Source: Actinomycetota bacterium | GTDB lineage: Bacteria > Actinomycetota > Geothermincolia > Geothermincolales > RBG-13-55-18 | Direction of reading: 5' to 3' | DNA: 32,124 bases | Assembly (NCBI GenBank): GCA_003598015.1 | Contig: QZKE01000090.1 | Location: 1-32,124 of the forward strand | In this document: positions 15,532-23,509 of the stretch, in pieces | How positions within the stretch are numbered: the stretch's first letter is position 1 | How the letters are laid out: each line of letters opens with the position of its first letter | The notes under the pieces: model-generated | Told to the model about the DNA's origin: nothing | Database searches by the model: none | What the model saw: the letters and a program-made list of their open reading frames with translations, nothing else | Translations under genes and position numbers: made by a program

Positions 15532-17232
15532 ATGGGAGTCGAGGAGTTGCTGGCGGCGGCCAGGGGTGACGGGGAAGCCGATCTCCTTCTGGTGGGAGCC
15601 AGGATCGTCAACGTGTTCAAGGGAGTCATCGAAGAGGATTCGCTGGCCATCTGCGGCGGTATGGTAGCCGGATTCGGAGAACGGGACGCCAGGCAGAAGG
15701 TGGACCTGGGCGGCGCCTTTATCTGCCCGGGATTCATCGACGGGCACGTGCACATAGAGTCTTCAATGGTCAGCCTGCCGGAATACGCGCGCGCCGTGGT
15801 ACCGGCCGGGACCACCGCCGTGGTGACCGATTACCACGAGATAGCCAACGTCCTGGGAGTTGAGGGCATCCGCTACATGATGCGCCTGGATGAGGGGCTG
15901 CCGCTGGAGGTTTTCGTGATGCTCCCATCCTGCGTCCCCGCAACCCCCATGGAGACGGCGGGCGCGGTACTCGAGGCGCAGGACCTCATTCCCCTGCTGG
16001 ACGAGGAGGCCGTAATAGGCCTGGGGGAGGTCATGAATTTTCCCGGCGCGATCAACGGAGACCCCGCCGTCATAGCCAAGATCTCCGCCTGCTCCGGCAT
16101 GCCCGTAGACGGCCATGCCCCGGGCCTCTCCGGCCGCGAACTGGACGCCTATATCGCCGCCGGCATCACATCGGACCACGAGTGCGTGAGCGCGGGAGAA
16201 GCCGCGGAGAAACTGGCCAAGGGGATGTACATATATATCCGCGAGGGCTCCACCGCCAGGAACTTGGAAGCGCTGCTTCCCATCGTCAACCCGGCGAGCG
16301 CCCGGCGCTGCCTGTTCGTGGACGACGACCGCCAACCCAAGGACTTGCTGGAGGAAGGACACATGAACTTTATCCTGCGCAAGGCGGTCGCTTCAGGGCT
16401 GGATCCGGTCACCGCCGTGCGTATGGTCTCCCTGAACACGGCGCTCCGTTTCGGCCTGCGTGGACGTGGGGGGATCATGCCCGGATGCCAGGCCGACCTG
16501 GTGGTTGTCAAAGATCTCAAGGGATTCGAGGTACTCCAGGTTTACAAACGCGGAGCGAAGGTGGCGGAGGAAGGCGCACTGTGGACGGACGTCCGGGCCG
16601 GACCGCCCGCACCCGGGGCTATGAATATCGCCTGGGATAGAATACCGGGTATCGCCGTGCGGCCGGCGGGGGAGGTGATGCAGGTTATCGGGGTGGTCCC
16701 CGACCAGATCATAACCTCCCGGCTGAGAGAGAAACCCACCGTGGAGGAGGGCCTGGTGGTCTCCGACCCGGCGCGCGATCTCCTGAAGATATGCGTGTTC
16801 GAGAGGCATCGCGGTACCGGGAACGTGGGAACTGGTTTCATCCACGGCTTTGGACTGCGCGAGGGGGCTCTGGCATCTACCGTGGCACACGATTCCCATA
16901 ACCTGATGGTGGTGGGGGTCTCGGACGAGGATATCCTGACAGCGGCGCGAGCCGTGGAGAAGATGGGCGGAGGCCAGGCGGTGGTGAGAGGGGGAGAAGT
17001 GCTCGTCGACCTTCCCCTGGACGTGGCAGGCCTCATGTCGACCCTGCCGCTCGTTGAAGTCAGGGACCGCGTGGAGAAACTGCAGAAGGCCGCGCAGGAG
17101 CTGGGCTGCCCGCTTGCGGACCCCTTTATGGCGCTTTCCTTCATGGCTTTGCCGGTTATACCCGAGTTGAAGATGACGGACAGGGGCCTCTTCGATGTCG
17201 ACATCTTCTCGCACGTTCCCCTCTTCGTGTGA
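15532..17232 (+). CDS. ade: Adenine deaminase
   Basis: A 566-residue amidohydrolase that deaminates adenine to hypoxanthine for purine salvage, usually with Mn or Fe. Motifs in order: PGFIDGHVHIESSMV (metal His pair), DYHEIANV, GLGEVMNFPG, DGHAPGLSG, SDHECVS, DDDRQPKDLLEEGHMNFILRKAV and the C-terminal Ade-type domain with AHDSHNLMVVGVSD. Length fits the Bacillus/E. coli type (about 570-590). I chose ATG 15532, with GGGAGCGAGG just upstream; the frame extends back to 15373, but the 53 added residues do not look like family sequence. It is followed by a convergent small gene. Confident at family level. Confidence 0.93.
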   Translation: MGVEELLAAARGDGEADLLLVGARIVNVFKGVIEEDSLAICGGMVAGFGERDARQKVDLGGAFICPGFIDGHVHIESSMVSLPEYARAVVPAGTTAVVTDYHEIANVLGVEGIRYMMRLDEGLPLEVFVMLPSCVPATPMETAGAVLEAQDLIPLLDEEAVIGLGEVMNFPGAINGDPAVIAKISACSGMPVDGHAPGLSGRELDAYIAAGITSDHECVSAGEAAEKLAKGMYIYIREGSTARNLEALLPIVNPASARRCLFVDDDRQPKDLLEEGHMNFILRKAVASGLDPVTAVRMVSLNTALRFGLRGRGGIMPGCQADLVVVKDLKGFEVLQVYKRGAKVAEEGALWTDVRAGPPAPGAMNIAWDRIPGIAVRPAGEVMQVIGVVPDQIITSRLREKPTVEEGLVVSDPARDLLKICVFERHRGTGNVGTGFIHGFGLREGALASTVAHDSHNLMVVGVSDEDILTAARAVEKMGGGQAVVRGGEVLVDLPLDVAGLMSTLPLVEVRDRVEKLQKAAQELGCPLADPFMALSFMALPVIPELKMTDRGLFDVDIFSHVPLFV

Positions 17233-17381
17233 ATGTTTGGAGGGGACGGGACGGGTCGTACCCTGGTCCACGCTTACGGCCATGCACCGAGCGTCCCGGT
17301 GCGGGGAAACAGAGGCGATCGAATGCAATCATATTCAGGGATCGGGATATGGACCCTGCCGGGTGCTCCGCACACGTTTCC

Positions 17382-17750
17382 TTAGCGAAGGCGCGATCTC
17401 GCTCTCATGATGTCCCGCGCCAGGCTGTTCAAGGCAGATCCCGTGGAGGTGATTTCGGGGTCGAAGGTGTAAAGCCAGTTGCGCAGAAAGCGCGCGTTTA
17501 CCCAGCCGCGCAGGTGATTGAGGGTAGCGGCCGCCAGGATGATGGAGACGGCTACGAGGGTAACGTTTCTGCGCTCCGAGAAGAAGAGCAGCAGCTTTTC
17601 CAGCCAGTCCCGCAACACGGTTACGGATTCCTCGAGGTCCTCGCTCATGTGGGAGAGGGTGCCCAGCTGGTAGCGTGCGGTCTTTACCGTGTCCAGCACG
17701 TCGCTGATCACGGAGATGTCCTCGGCGAGATACTCGTCCATTGGTTTCAT
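17382..17750 (-). CDS. Small membrane protein of unknown function
   Basis: A 122-residue protein with an acidic helical N-terminal half (about 1-58, heptad-like Leu/Val with Asp/Glu, possibly a coiled coil), one membrane segment (about 62-80, VTLVAVSIILAAATLNHL) and a basic C-terminal end. The opening is MKPMDEYLAEDISVISDVL. No family is recognised. The amino-acid pattern is protein-like, which favours it over the overlapping frame at 17335-17790. The start at 17750 has only a weak site (GCGGGTAG), and a second Met lies four codons in. It is divergent from the beta-oxidation operon. A membrane-associated scaffold or regulator is possible but unsupported. Confidence 0.6.
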   Translation of the reverse strand: MKPMDEYLAEDISVISDVLDTVKTARYQLGTLSHMSEDLEESVTVLRDWLEKLLLFFSERRNVTLVAVSIILAAATLNHLRGWVNARFLRNWLYTFDPEITSTGSALNSLARDIMRARSRLR

Positions 17751-17842
17751 GGCTACCCGCTATTCTATACAAGGTCACGATTGTTTGCATCGTTTAACCA
17801 CCCCCGTTCCGGGGCCGCACGAAACACCACCGCGCGCTTTCA

Positions 17843-17851
17843 TGATATACT
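17843..17851 (+). promoter_or_regulatory. Candidate extended -10 promoter of beta-oxidation cluster
   Basis: TGATATACT is a perfect extended -10 box 103 nt before the ATG at 17954; no good -35 is needed or seen. An inverted pair GTTTTC (17861-17866) and GAAAAC (17889-17894) flanks a GC-rich stretch just after the expected start site and could be an operator. The same nine bases except the last occur before the gene at 26659. Confidence 0.45.
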
Positions 17852-17953
17852 TTTAGCGCCGTTTTCACAGGCGGCTCGCGCAGCGCGCGAAAACCCAAGA
17901 AATCAGGCCTTTTCGGCTAGTTCGACAGGCCGTCGGAAGACGAGGAGGTTAGT

Positions 17954-18838
17954 ATGGAAATCAAGAACGTCTTTGTAGTCGGTTCCGGCTTGATGGGGGG
18001 AGGCATCGCTCAGGTGTCCGCCACCGCCGGCTATGAAGTGAAGATGCACGATGTAGAGGAGAAGTTTACCGCAAAAGGCCTGCAAGCGGTTGAGGGCTCC
18101 CTGGGCAAATTCCTCTCCAAGGAGAAGATCACCCAGGAGCAGCATGACACGGCACTGGCGAACCTCTCCACCACCACGGACCTCGCTGACGCTTCCGACG
18201 CGGACCTGGTGGTTGAGGCCGTATTCGAGAACCTGGACGTCAAGAAGGAGGTCTTCGGGAAGCTCGACGGGATATGTCCCGCCCATACCATCCTGGCTAC
18301 GAACACCTCCGCCATACCCATCTCGTCCATAGCCGCGGCCACCGGGAGGCCGGACAGGGTGGTGGGCACCCATTTCTTCAGCCCTGTCCCGCTCATGCGC
18401 CTGTGCGAGATCATACGTGGCTTGCAGACCTCCGAGGAGACCATGGCGGCGGCGGAGGCATGGGCGCAGTCCGTAGGCAAGGAGACGGTGAGGGTGCTCA
18501 AGGATCATGCCGGGTTCATCGCTAACCGCCTCTATCTCCCCATGGGTTGCGAGGCCGCCCGTATGCTGGAGGCGGGGGTTGCCACTCCCGAGGATATCGA
18601 CAAGGCCATGCGCAAGGGCTACAACCTTCCCATGGGCCCCCTTGAGCTGGCGGATATGACGGGTATCGATGTACTCATGAACGCCTGCACCGCGATCTAC
18701 AACGACACCGGCGACCCCAAGTTCTACCCGCCGCCGCTGATGCGCCGCATGGTCGCCGCGGGGTTGCTGGGCAGGAAGACGGGCAAGGGATACTACGACT
18801 ATTCCAGCGGTAAACAGGAGAGCTACTGGGAACTGTAG
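17954..18838 (+). CDS. 3-hydroxyacyl-CoA dehydrogenase (3-hydroxybutyryl-CoA type)
   Basis: A 294-residue NAD-dependent enzyme that interconverts 3-hydroxyacyl-CoA and 3-oxoacyl-CoA. The N-terminal fold shows VVGSGLMGGGIAQ; the catalytic His-Glu pair is in THFFSPVPLMRLCEIIRG; the C-terminal domain has GFIANRLYLP and the PMGPLELADMTGID stretch. Length equals the monofunctional butyryl type (about 280-300) rather than the fused FadB. ATG is preceded by GAGGAGG at ideal spacing. It is the first gene of a six-gene co-directional set with hydratases and acyl-CoA dehydrogenases, so it supplies the third beta-oxidation step or its reverse. No thiolase is present in the window. Confidence 0.93.
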   Translation: MEIKNVFVVGSGLMGGGIAQVSATAGYEVKMHDVEEKFTAKGLQAVEGSLGKFLSKEKITQEQHDTALANLSTTTDLADASDADLVVEAVFENLDVKKEVFGKLDGICPAHTILATNTSAIPISSIAAATGRPDRVVGTHFFSPVPLMRLCEIIRGLQTSEETMAAAEAWAQSVGKETVRVLKDHAGFIANRLYLPMGCEAARMLEAGVATPEDIDKAMRKGYNLPMGPLELADMTGIDVLMNACTAIYNDTGDPKFYPPPLMRRMVAAGLLGRKTGKGYYDYSSGKQESYWEL

Positions 18839-18891
18839 GCAGTGAAAAGGGGCTGCTGTTCGCCCCGGATGCAGGTGAGGGATTGATAGCT

Positions 18892-19818
18892 ATGGGCGAA
18901 GAGAGAGAGGCCGTCATCTTCGAGAAGAAGGGGAGGGCGGGATGGATCCTTTTCTCCCACCCCGAACGCATGAACGCGCTGTCCCCCACATCCATGCGCA
19001 CCGTCTGGTCACACCTGTCCAGGCTGGAGGCCGATGCCGAGGTAAGGGTGCTGGTGTTTACGGGGCTGGGGGAGTCGTTCTGCGCCGGTATGGATATGGC
19101 CGGCCTGGAGAGCGCTACACCCCTGGCCGCACGCCGCCGCTCCCGGGAGCTACAGATGCTGACCAACCGCATAGCCGATCTCTCGCTCCCGACCATAGCG
19201 GCGGTGAACGGCGTGGCCATGGGGGCGGGCCTCGAGATCTGCCTGGCCTGCGACCTGGTCGTGGCATCGGCTGAAGCACGCTTCGCTTTCCCCGAAGCCA
19301 GGCTGGGGATGATCCCCTGCGGAGGTGGTACCCAGAGGCTCGCGCGACTGGTCGGCCTGCGGCGGGCGCGCGACATGATCTTCACCGGCAGGATCCTGGG
19401 CGCCGAGCAAGCGCTGGAATGGGGTCTCGCCAATGAAGTGGTCCCAGCCGAAGAGCTTGGCGCTGCGGTTGAGACCTTGGCGGAGAAGCTCTCCATGGGA
19501 GGAAGGATAGCCCTCTACCAGGCAAAACGCTGCCTCAATCACTCCCTGGATATGGACTTGAACCGCGGCCTCGACTACGAGACGGAGTGTTTCACCACCT
19601 GCTTCGCGAGCGGGGAGCCGGCGGCGGGCCTCAGGCGATTTGCGGAGCCATCCGCGCCCGAGCCCGCAGCGCCTGAGCCCGTGGAGAGGGAAACCGAGCC
19701 GGAAGTCGAGGTTGGGGAGAACTCAGGGATGGAAGGCGCGGGTGAGGCCGCGGCGGAGGTCGCAGAGGAAGGTATGGCGGGGGAAGAGGACGACGAAGGA
19801 GACGATATCTTCGAGTGA
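18892..19818 (+). CDS. Enoyl-CoA hydratase/isomerase with acidic C-terminal tail
   Basis: A 308-residue crotonase-fold protein. Residues up to about 250 form the usual domain, with the oxyanion/active-site region GVAMGAGLEICLACD holding the first catalytic-type Glu and FAFPEARLGMIPCGGGTQRL holding the second. Both glutamates used by hydratases are present, though the common IPGAGG is IPCGGG here. The last 55-60 residues are a Pro/Glu/Ala-rich and then strongly acidic tail (ending EEDDEGDDIFE) absent from ordinary members. I prefer ATG 18892, with GGTGAGGG 11 nt upstream; TTG 18883 is too close to that site. It lies 53 nt after the dehydrogenase. The function is hydration of 2-enoyl-CoA or isomerisation. 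Confidence 0.85.
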   Translation: MGEEREAVIFEKKGRAGWILFSHPERMNALSPTSMRTVWSHLSRLEADAEVRVLVFTGLGESFCAGMDMAGLESATPLAARRRSRELQMLTNRIADLSLPTIAAVNGVAMGAGLEICLACDLVVASAEARFAFPEARLGMIPCGGGTQRLARLVGLRRARDMIFTGRILGAEQALEWGLANEVVPAEELGAAVETLAEKLSMGGRIALYQAKRCLNHSLDMDLNRGLDYETECFTTCFASGEPAAGLRRFAEPSAPEPAAPEPVERETEPEVEVGENSGMEGAGEAAAEVAEEGMAGEEDDEGDDIFE

Positions 19819-19905
19819 CCCAAAGACCCAACGCGAATCCTGCCGGACCCATATTACAGAAAATGAATTTGCCCTGGGAGGGGATGGCAAAAACGAGGAG
19901 GTCGT

Positions 19906-20688
19906 ATGGAGTTCAAGTACCTGGTCGTGGAGACGGATGAAGAAGGGATCGCCGTCCTGCGGCTCAACCGCCCCGAAGCAAAGAACGCCTTGAACCTGGA
20001 GCTCATAGCCGAGCTGGGGAAAGCGGCGGATGTGCTGGCCAGGGACGACAAGGTGAGAGCGGTGATCGTAACCGGGGGAGAGGGGGATTTCGCGGCGGGG
20101 GGCGATATCAAGGAGATGTCCGGTAAATATGCCCCGGATATGCTCACCGCCTATGGGGCCGACCTCTCCGGATTCGAGAAGATCGAACGCATCCCCAAGC
20201 CGGTCATCGCGGCCGTCAGCGGCTATGCGTTAGGGGGCGGCACGGAACTCGCCCTGGTCTGCGACATGATCGTAGCCTCGGAGACAGCGGTCTTCGGGAC
20301 ACCCGAGATAACCCTGGGTATCATTCCCGGTGCGGGAGGCACCCAGAGACTCCCTCGCCTCATCGGCCCCAACCGGGCCAAGGAGTTCATCTTCACCGGC
20401 TCCTTCTACGACGTTGAAGCCTGCAGGGAGATGGGTCTGGTGAATAAGGTGGTGCCGGTATCGGAACTGCTCGAGGAAGCGAAGAAGCTGGCGCGGCGCT
20501 GCATCCGCAACGGCGCGGTGGCACTGGCGTGCGCCAAGGCGTGCGTTAACGATGGGCTCAACACCGACCTCTATTCCGGCCTCTCCTTCGAGCGTAAATG
20601 CTTCTCTCTCCTCTTCTCCACGCAGGATCAGAAGGAAGGCATGGCGGCCTTCAAGGAGAAACGCAAACCCGAGTTCGAGGGAAGATGA
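19906..20688 (+). CDS. Enoyl-CoA hydratase
   Basis: A 260-residue crotonase of standard length. It contains SGYALGGGTELALVCD and FGTPEITLGIIPGAGGTQRL, which carry both acid/base glutamates of classical short-chain enoyl-CoA hydratase and the oxyanion-hole glycines. The start has GAGGAGG 4 nt upstream. It sits 87 nt after the tailed paralogue and 73 nt before an acyl-CoA dehydrogenase. This copy matches the family canon better than its neighbour and is the likelier main hydratase of the pathway. Confidence 0.93.
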   Translation: MEFKYLVVETDEEGIAVLRLNRPEAKNALNLELIAELGKAADVLARDDKVRAVIVTGGEGDFAAGGDIKEMSGKYAPDMLTAYGADLSGFEKIERIPKPVIAAVSGYALGGGTELALVCDMIVASETAVFGTPEITLGIIPGAGGTQRLPRLIGPNRAKEFIFTGSFYDVEACREMGLVNKVVPVSELLEEAKKLARRCIRNGAVALACAKACVNDGLNTDLYSGLSFERKCFSLLFSTQDQKEGMAAFKEKRKPEFEGR

Positions 20689-20761
20689 GGATTCGCCGCG
20701 GCGCGGCCGTGATCCATCGCGCTGCAAAGACAACATACATCGCAGTAGGGAGGTAGCGAAG

Positions 20762-21904
20762 TTGATCTCATTCGAGCCGAGCGACGAACAGAAAGCCATC
20801 CAGAAGGTAGCCCGCGAATTCGCGGAAAAGGAGATCCGCCCCGTGGCGGCGGAATACGACGAGGAGGAGAAGTACCCCGAGCATTTCATCGAGACCGCTT
20901 TCAAGGCGGGCATGACCTATCTTTACGTCCCCGAGGATTACGGCGGCCAGGGCATGGATTTCCTCACCGCCTGCATCGTGGGGGAGGAGATCGCCTGGGG
21001 TTGCTGCGGTTTCGCCACCATCCTCGGCGCCAATAACCTGGGGACCACACCGCTCCTGGTCTCGGGGACGGAGGAGCAGAAGGAAAAGTATCTCTCCGAC
21101 CTGACCTCGCGGCCTTCCCTGGCCGCCATGGCCCTCACCGAGCCGGACGCCGGTTCGGACGCGGCGGGGGTGAAGACCACGGCGGTGCGTGATGGGGATG
21201 ATTATGTCCTGAACGGGACCAAGTGCTTCATCTCCAACGGCGGGATAGCCGATCTCACCACCGTCTTCGCCTCCACGGATCCCTCGCAGGGGGTGCGCGG
21301 GCTGTCGTGCTTCCTGGTGCCCGCCGGCAACCCGGGGATAAGCGGTGGCAAGAAGGAGCGCAAGATGGGGGTGCGTGCCTCCATCACCTCCGAGGTCATC
21401 TTCTCGGATTGCCGCGTGCCCGCGGGTGATCTCCTGGGCGAGGAGGGAAAGGGCTTCAAGATCGCCATGATCACCCTGGACAAGGCGAGGGTGAGCGTGG
21501 CCTGCAACTCCGTGGGCATAGCGCGGGCGGCGCTGGAGGCCGCGGTGGACTACGCCAGGGAGAGGGTGCAGTTCGGCAAGCCCATAGCGGAAAACCAGGC
21601 CATCCAGTTCATGCTCGCGGACATGGCCATGGACATCGAAGCGGGACGGCTGATGTACGTGAAGGCGGGATGGATGGAGACACAGGGCATGCCTTTCTCC
21701 AACCAGGCCGCCTACGCCAAGACCTTCTGCTCGGACATGGCCATGCGCGTCACCACCGACGTGGTGCAGGTCTTCGGGGGGTATGGCTACATGCGGGACT
21801 ACCCGGTGGAGAAGTACATGCGCGATGCGAAGATCAACCAGATCTGGGACGGCACGAACCAGATCCAGAGGATAGTCATGGCCCGGGCCCTCCTGGGCCG
21901 GTGA
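20762..21904 (+). CDS. Acyl-CoA dehydrogenase (Asp at catalytic-base site)
   Basis: A 380-residue flavoprotein that oxidises acyl-CoA to 2-enoyl-CoA and passes electrons to ETF. FAD/substrate motifs are present: ALTEPDAGSDAAG, the RVQFGKPIAENQ helix and QVFGGYGYMRDYPVEKYMRD. In short- and medium-chain enzymes the base is the Glu in IYEGT; here the motif is IWDGTNQIQR, with Asp363. The alternative position used by isovaleryl-CoA dehydrogenase holds Ala (DKAR), so Asp363 is the only acid. The TTG start has GGGAGGT 8 nt upstream. Located between the hydratases and a second dehydrogenase. A family member for an unusual substrate is possible. Confidence 0.9.
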   Translation: MISFEPSDEQKAIQKVAREFAEKEIRPVAAEYDEEEKYPEHFIETAFKAGMTYLYVPEDYGGQGMDFLTACIVGEEIAWGCCGFATILGANNLGTTPLLVSGTEEQKEKYLSDLTSRPSLAAMALTEPDAGSDAAGVKTTAVRDGDDYVLNGTKCFISNGGIADLTTVFASTDPSQGVRGLSCFLVPAGNPGISGGKKERKMGVRASITSEVIFSDCRVPAGDLLGEEGKGFKIAMITLDKARVSVACNSVGIARAALEAAVDYARERVQFGKPIAENQAIQFMLADMAMDIEAGRLMYVKAGWMETQGMPFSNQAAYAKTFCSDMAMRVTTDVVQVFGGYGYMRDYPVEKYMRDAKINQIWDGTNQIQRIVMARALLGR

Positions 21905-21977
21905 CGGAAGGATAAGAGTCAGGTGAGATCGGGAGGGTTCTCACGGAAGAAACGGATGAGGCAAGAGGAGGTAGGAA

Positions 21978-23132
21978 ATGGACTTCGAGCTCTCTCAGGA
22001 ACAGAAGGCGTTCTTCAAGGAGGTTAAGGACTTCGCGGAGAAGGAGATCGCGCCCTTCACCGAGGAGTACGACCGCAACAGCGAGTTCTTCTGGGACGGT
22101 TGGAAGAAGATGGGGGACATGGGCCTGCTGGGCCTGCCCTTCCCCGAGGAGTACGGCGGCTCCGACGCGGGAGCCCTGGACACCGCCATCGCCATGGACG
22201 CATTTGCCGCGGGAGGAGGCGATGCGGGGGTGTCCCTCTCCTGGGGCGCCCACACCATCATCGGAGGTGTCCCCATCTGGGAGATGGGCACCGAGGAGCA
22301 GAAGATGCAATACCTGCCGCCCATGAGCACTGGCGAGAAGATCAGTAGCTTCGGCCTCACCGAGCCGGATGCCGGCTCCGACGCAGCCTCCATCAAGACC
22401 ACCGCGGTGCGCGACGGCGACGACTATATCATCAACGGCTCCAAGATGTTCATCACCAACGGCCCCATCTGCGACCTGTGCATCGTGTTCGCGGTCACCG
22501 ACAAGGAGAAGGGGGCCGCGGGCATTAGCACCTTCATCGTCGACCGCGACACCCCAGGCTTCGAGGTGAGCCGGGAGCTGGACAAGATGGGCAACCGCAC
22601 CTCGCCCACGGCGGAGCTGGCCTTCACCGACTGCCGCGTGCCCGCCTCGGCCATGCTCGGCGGTGAGGGCGAGGGCTTCTACGGGATAGGCAAGGCCACG
22701 CTGGAGTGGGAGCGGGCCATCATGGTGGCGCCGGCGGTGGGCGGCATGGAATGCAACATCAACCGCTGCATCGAGTACGCGAAGGAGAGGACGCAGTTCG
22801 GCCGCCCCATCGGCAAGTTCCAGGCGGTGGCGTTCAAGATCGCGGAGATGAAGTGCCTGCTGGACGCCTCGCGCCTGCTGGTCTACCGCGTAGCCTGGAT
22901 GAAGGACCAGGGCATCCCGGCCATGATGGAGGCCTGCGTATGCAAGCTCAGCGTCACCGAGAACTGCGTCAAGGTGGCGGGCGAGGCGGTGCAGATCTTC
23001 GGCGGCTACGGCTATATCCGCGAGTACCCGGTGGAGCGCACGCTGCGCGACGCCAAGCTCGGTACCATCGGCGCCGGCACCTCCGAGATCCAGAAGCTGG
23101 TCATCAGCCGCCTGCTCATGGGCAAGTTCTAG
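21978..23132 (+). CDS. Acyl-CoA dehydrogenase (isovaleryl-type base position)
   Basis: A 384-residue acyl-CoA dehydrogenase with LTEPDAGSDAASIKT, RTQFGRPIGKFQ and QIFGGYGYIREYPVERTLRD. The usual C-terminal base is lost (GTIGAGTSEIQKL has Ala), but Glu245 in LEWERAIM aligns with the base of isovaleryl-CoA and long-chain enzymes, so the enzyme should be active. This favours branched, long or otherwise bulky acyl groups, though that is inference. ATG has AGAGGAGG 6 nt upstream. It follows the first dehydrogenase by 73 nt and precedes the MoaD-like gene by 9 nt, so the three are probably co-transcribed. The electron acceptor ETF is not in the window. Confidence 0.92.
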   Translation: MDFELSQEQKAFFKEVKDFAEKEIAPFTEEYDRNSEFFWDGWKKMGDMGLLGLPFPEEYGGSDAGALDTAIAMDAFAAGGGDAGVSLSWGAHTIIGGVPIWEMGTEEQKMQYLPPMSTGEKISSFGLTEPDAGSDAASIKTTAVRDGDDYIINGSKMFITNGPICDLCIVFAVTDKEKGAAGISTFIVDRDTPGFEVSRELDKMGNRTSPTAELAFTDCRVPASAMLGGEGEGFYGIGKATLEWERAIMVAPAVGGMECNINRCIEYAKERTQFGRPIGKFQAVAFKIAEMKCLLDASRLLVYRVAWMKDQGIPAMMEACVCKLSVTENCVKVAGEAVQIFGGYGYIREYPVERTLRDAKLGTIGAGTSEIQKLVISRLLMGKF

Positions 23133-23141
23133 AAAGGATAT

Positions 23142-23420
23142 ATGCACGTAAGGGTACGTTTCACCGGCATCCTCAGGCATTATGCCGGGGTGAAGGAAGA
23201 GGATGTCGAACTGCCGGACGGCGCGGATATCGCCTCCCTCATGCTGCGCATCGGGAGGGAGTTCGGATCCCGCCTGCCGCAGAACATGTGGGATGCGGAC
23301 AAAGAGGTATTTCACCCCCTCATCAAGGCTACCCGCAGGGGATCTCCCATCGCCGAGGATGATGAGGGCCTGAAAGACGGCGACGAGATCTTCATAATCT
23401 CTCGCATGGCGGGCGGATAG
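23142..23420 (+). CDS. MoaD/ThiS-family sulfur carrier protein
   Basis: A 92-residue beta-grasp protein. It opens MHVRVRFTGILRHYAG, has the LPDGADIASLMLRIG helix and ends DEIFIISRMAGG. The C-terminal Gly-Gly is the residue pair that is adenylated and thiocarboxylated in MoaD, ThiS and related carriers. It begins 9 nt after the acyl-CoA dehydrogenase stop, with AAAGGAT upstream, which implies translational linkage. MoaD would serve the molybdenum or tungsten cofactor; no moaE, thiG or moeB-type partner is in the window. MoaD-like carriers also occur next to tungsten oxidoreductases. The family is confident; the pathway is open. Confidence 0.88.
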   Translation: MHVRVRFTGILRHYAGVKEEDVELPDGADIASLMLRIGREFGSRLPQNMWDADKEVFHPLIKATRRGSPIAEDDEGLKDGDEIFIISRMAGG

Positions 23421-23509
23421 GGCGCGGGTATCCCCGGGGGAGCCGGGAGCAGTCCAGCAGTGGGTGGAAGAGAGGTTACCAGGAGGGGTGCAAGAGACAG
23501 GGAGGCAGG

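Noticed and set aside
17284..17302. Terminator after adenine deaminase
   Set aside because: GCACCG/CGGTGC stem is followed by GGGGAAAC, with no T-tract.
17335..17790. 151-codon minus-strand frame overlapping the small membrane protein
   Set aside because: Arg/His/Gly-rich and without structure, whereas the alternative frame at 17382-17750 has a clear membrane segment and acidic helix.
21876..23315. 479-codon minus-strand frame opposite the acyl-CoA dehydrogenase
   Set aside because: Composition of an antisense shadow; the plus-strand enzyme is well conserved.
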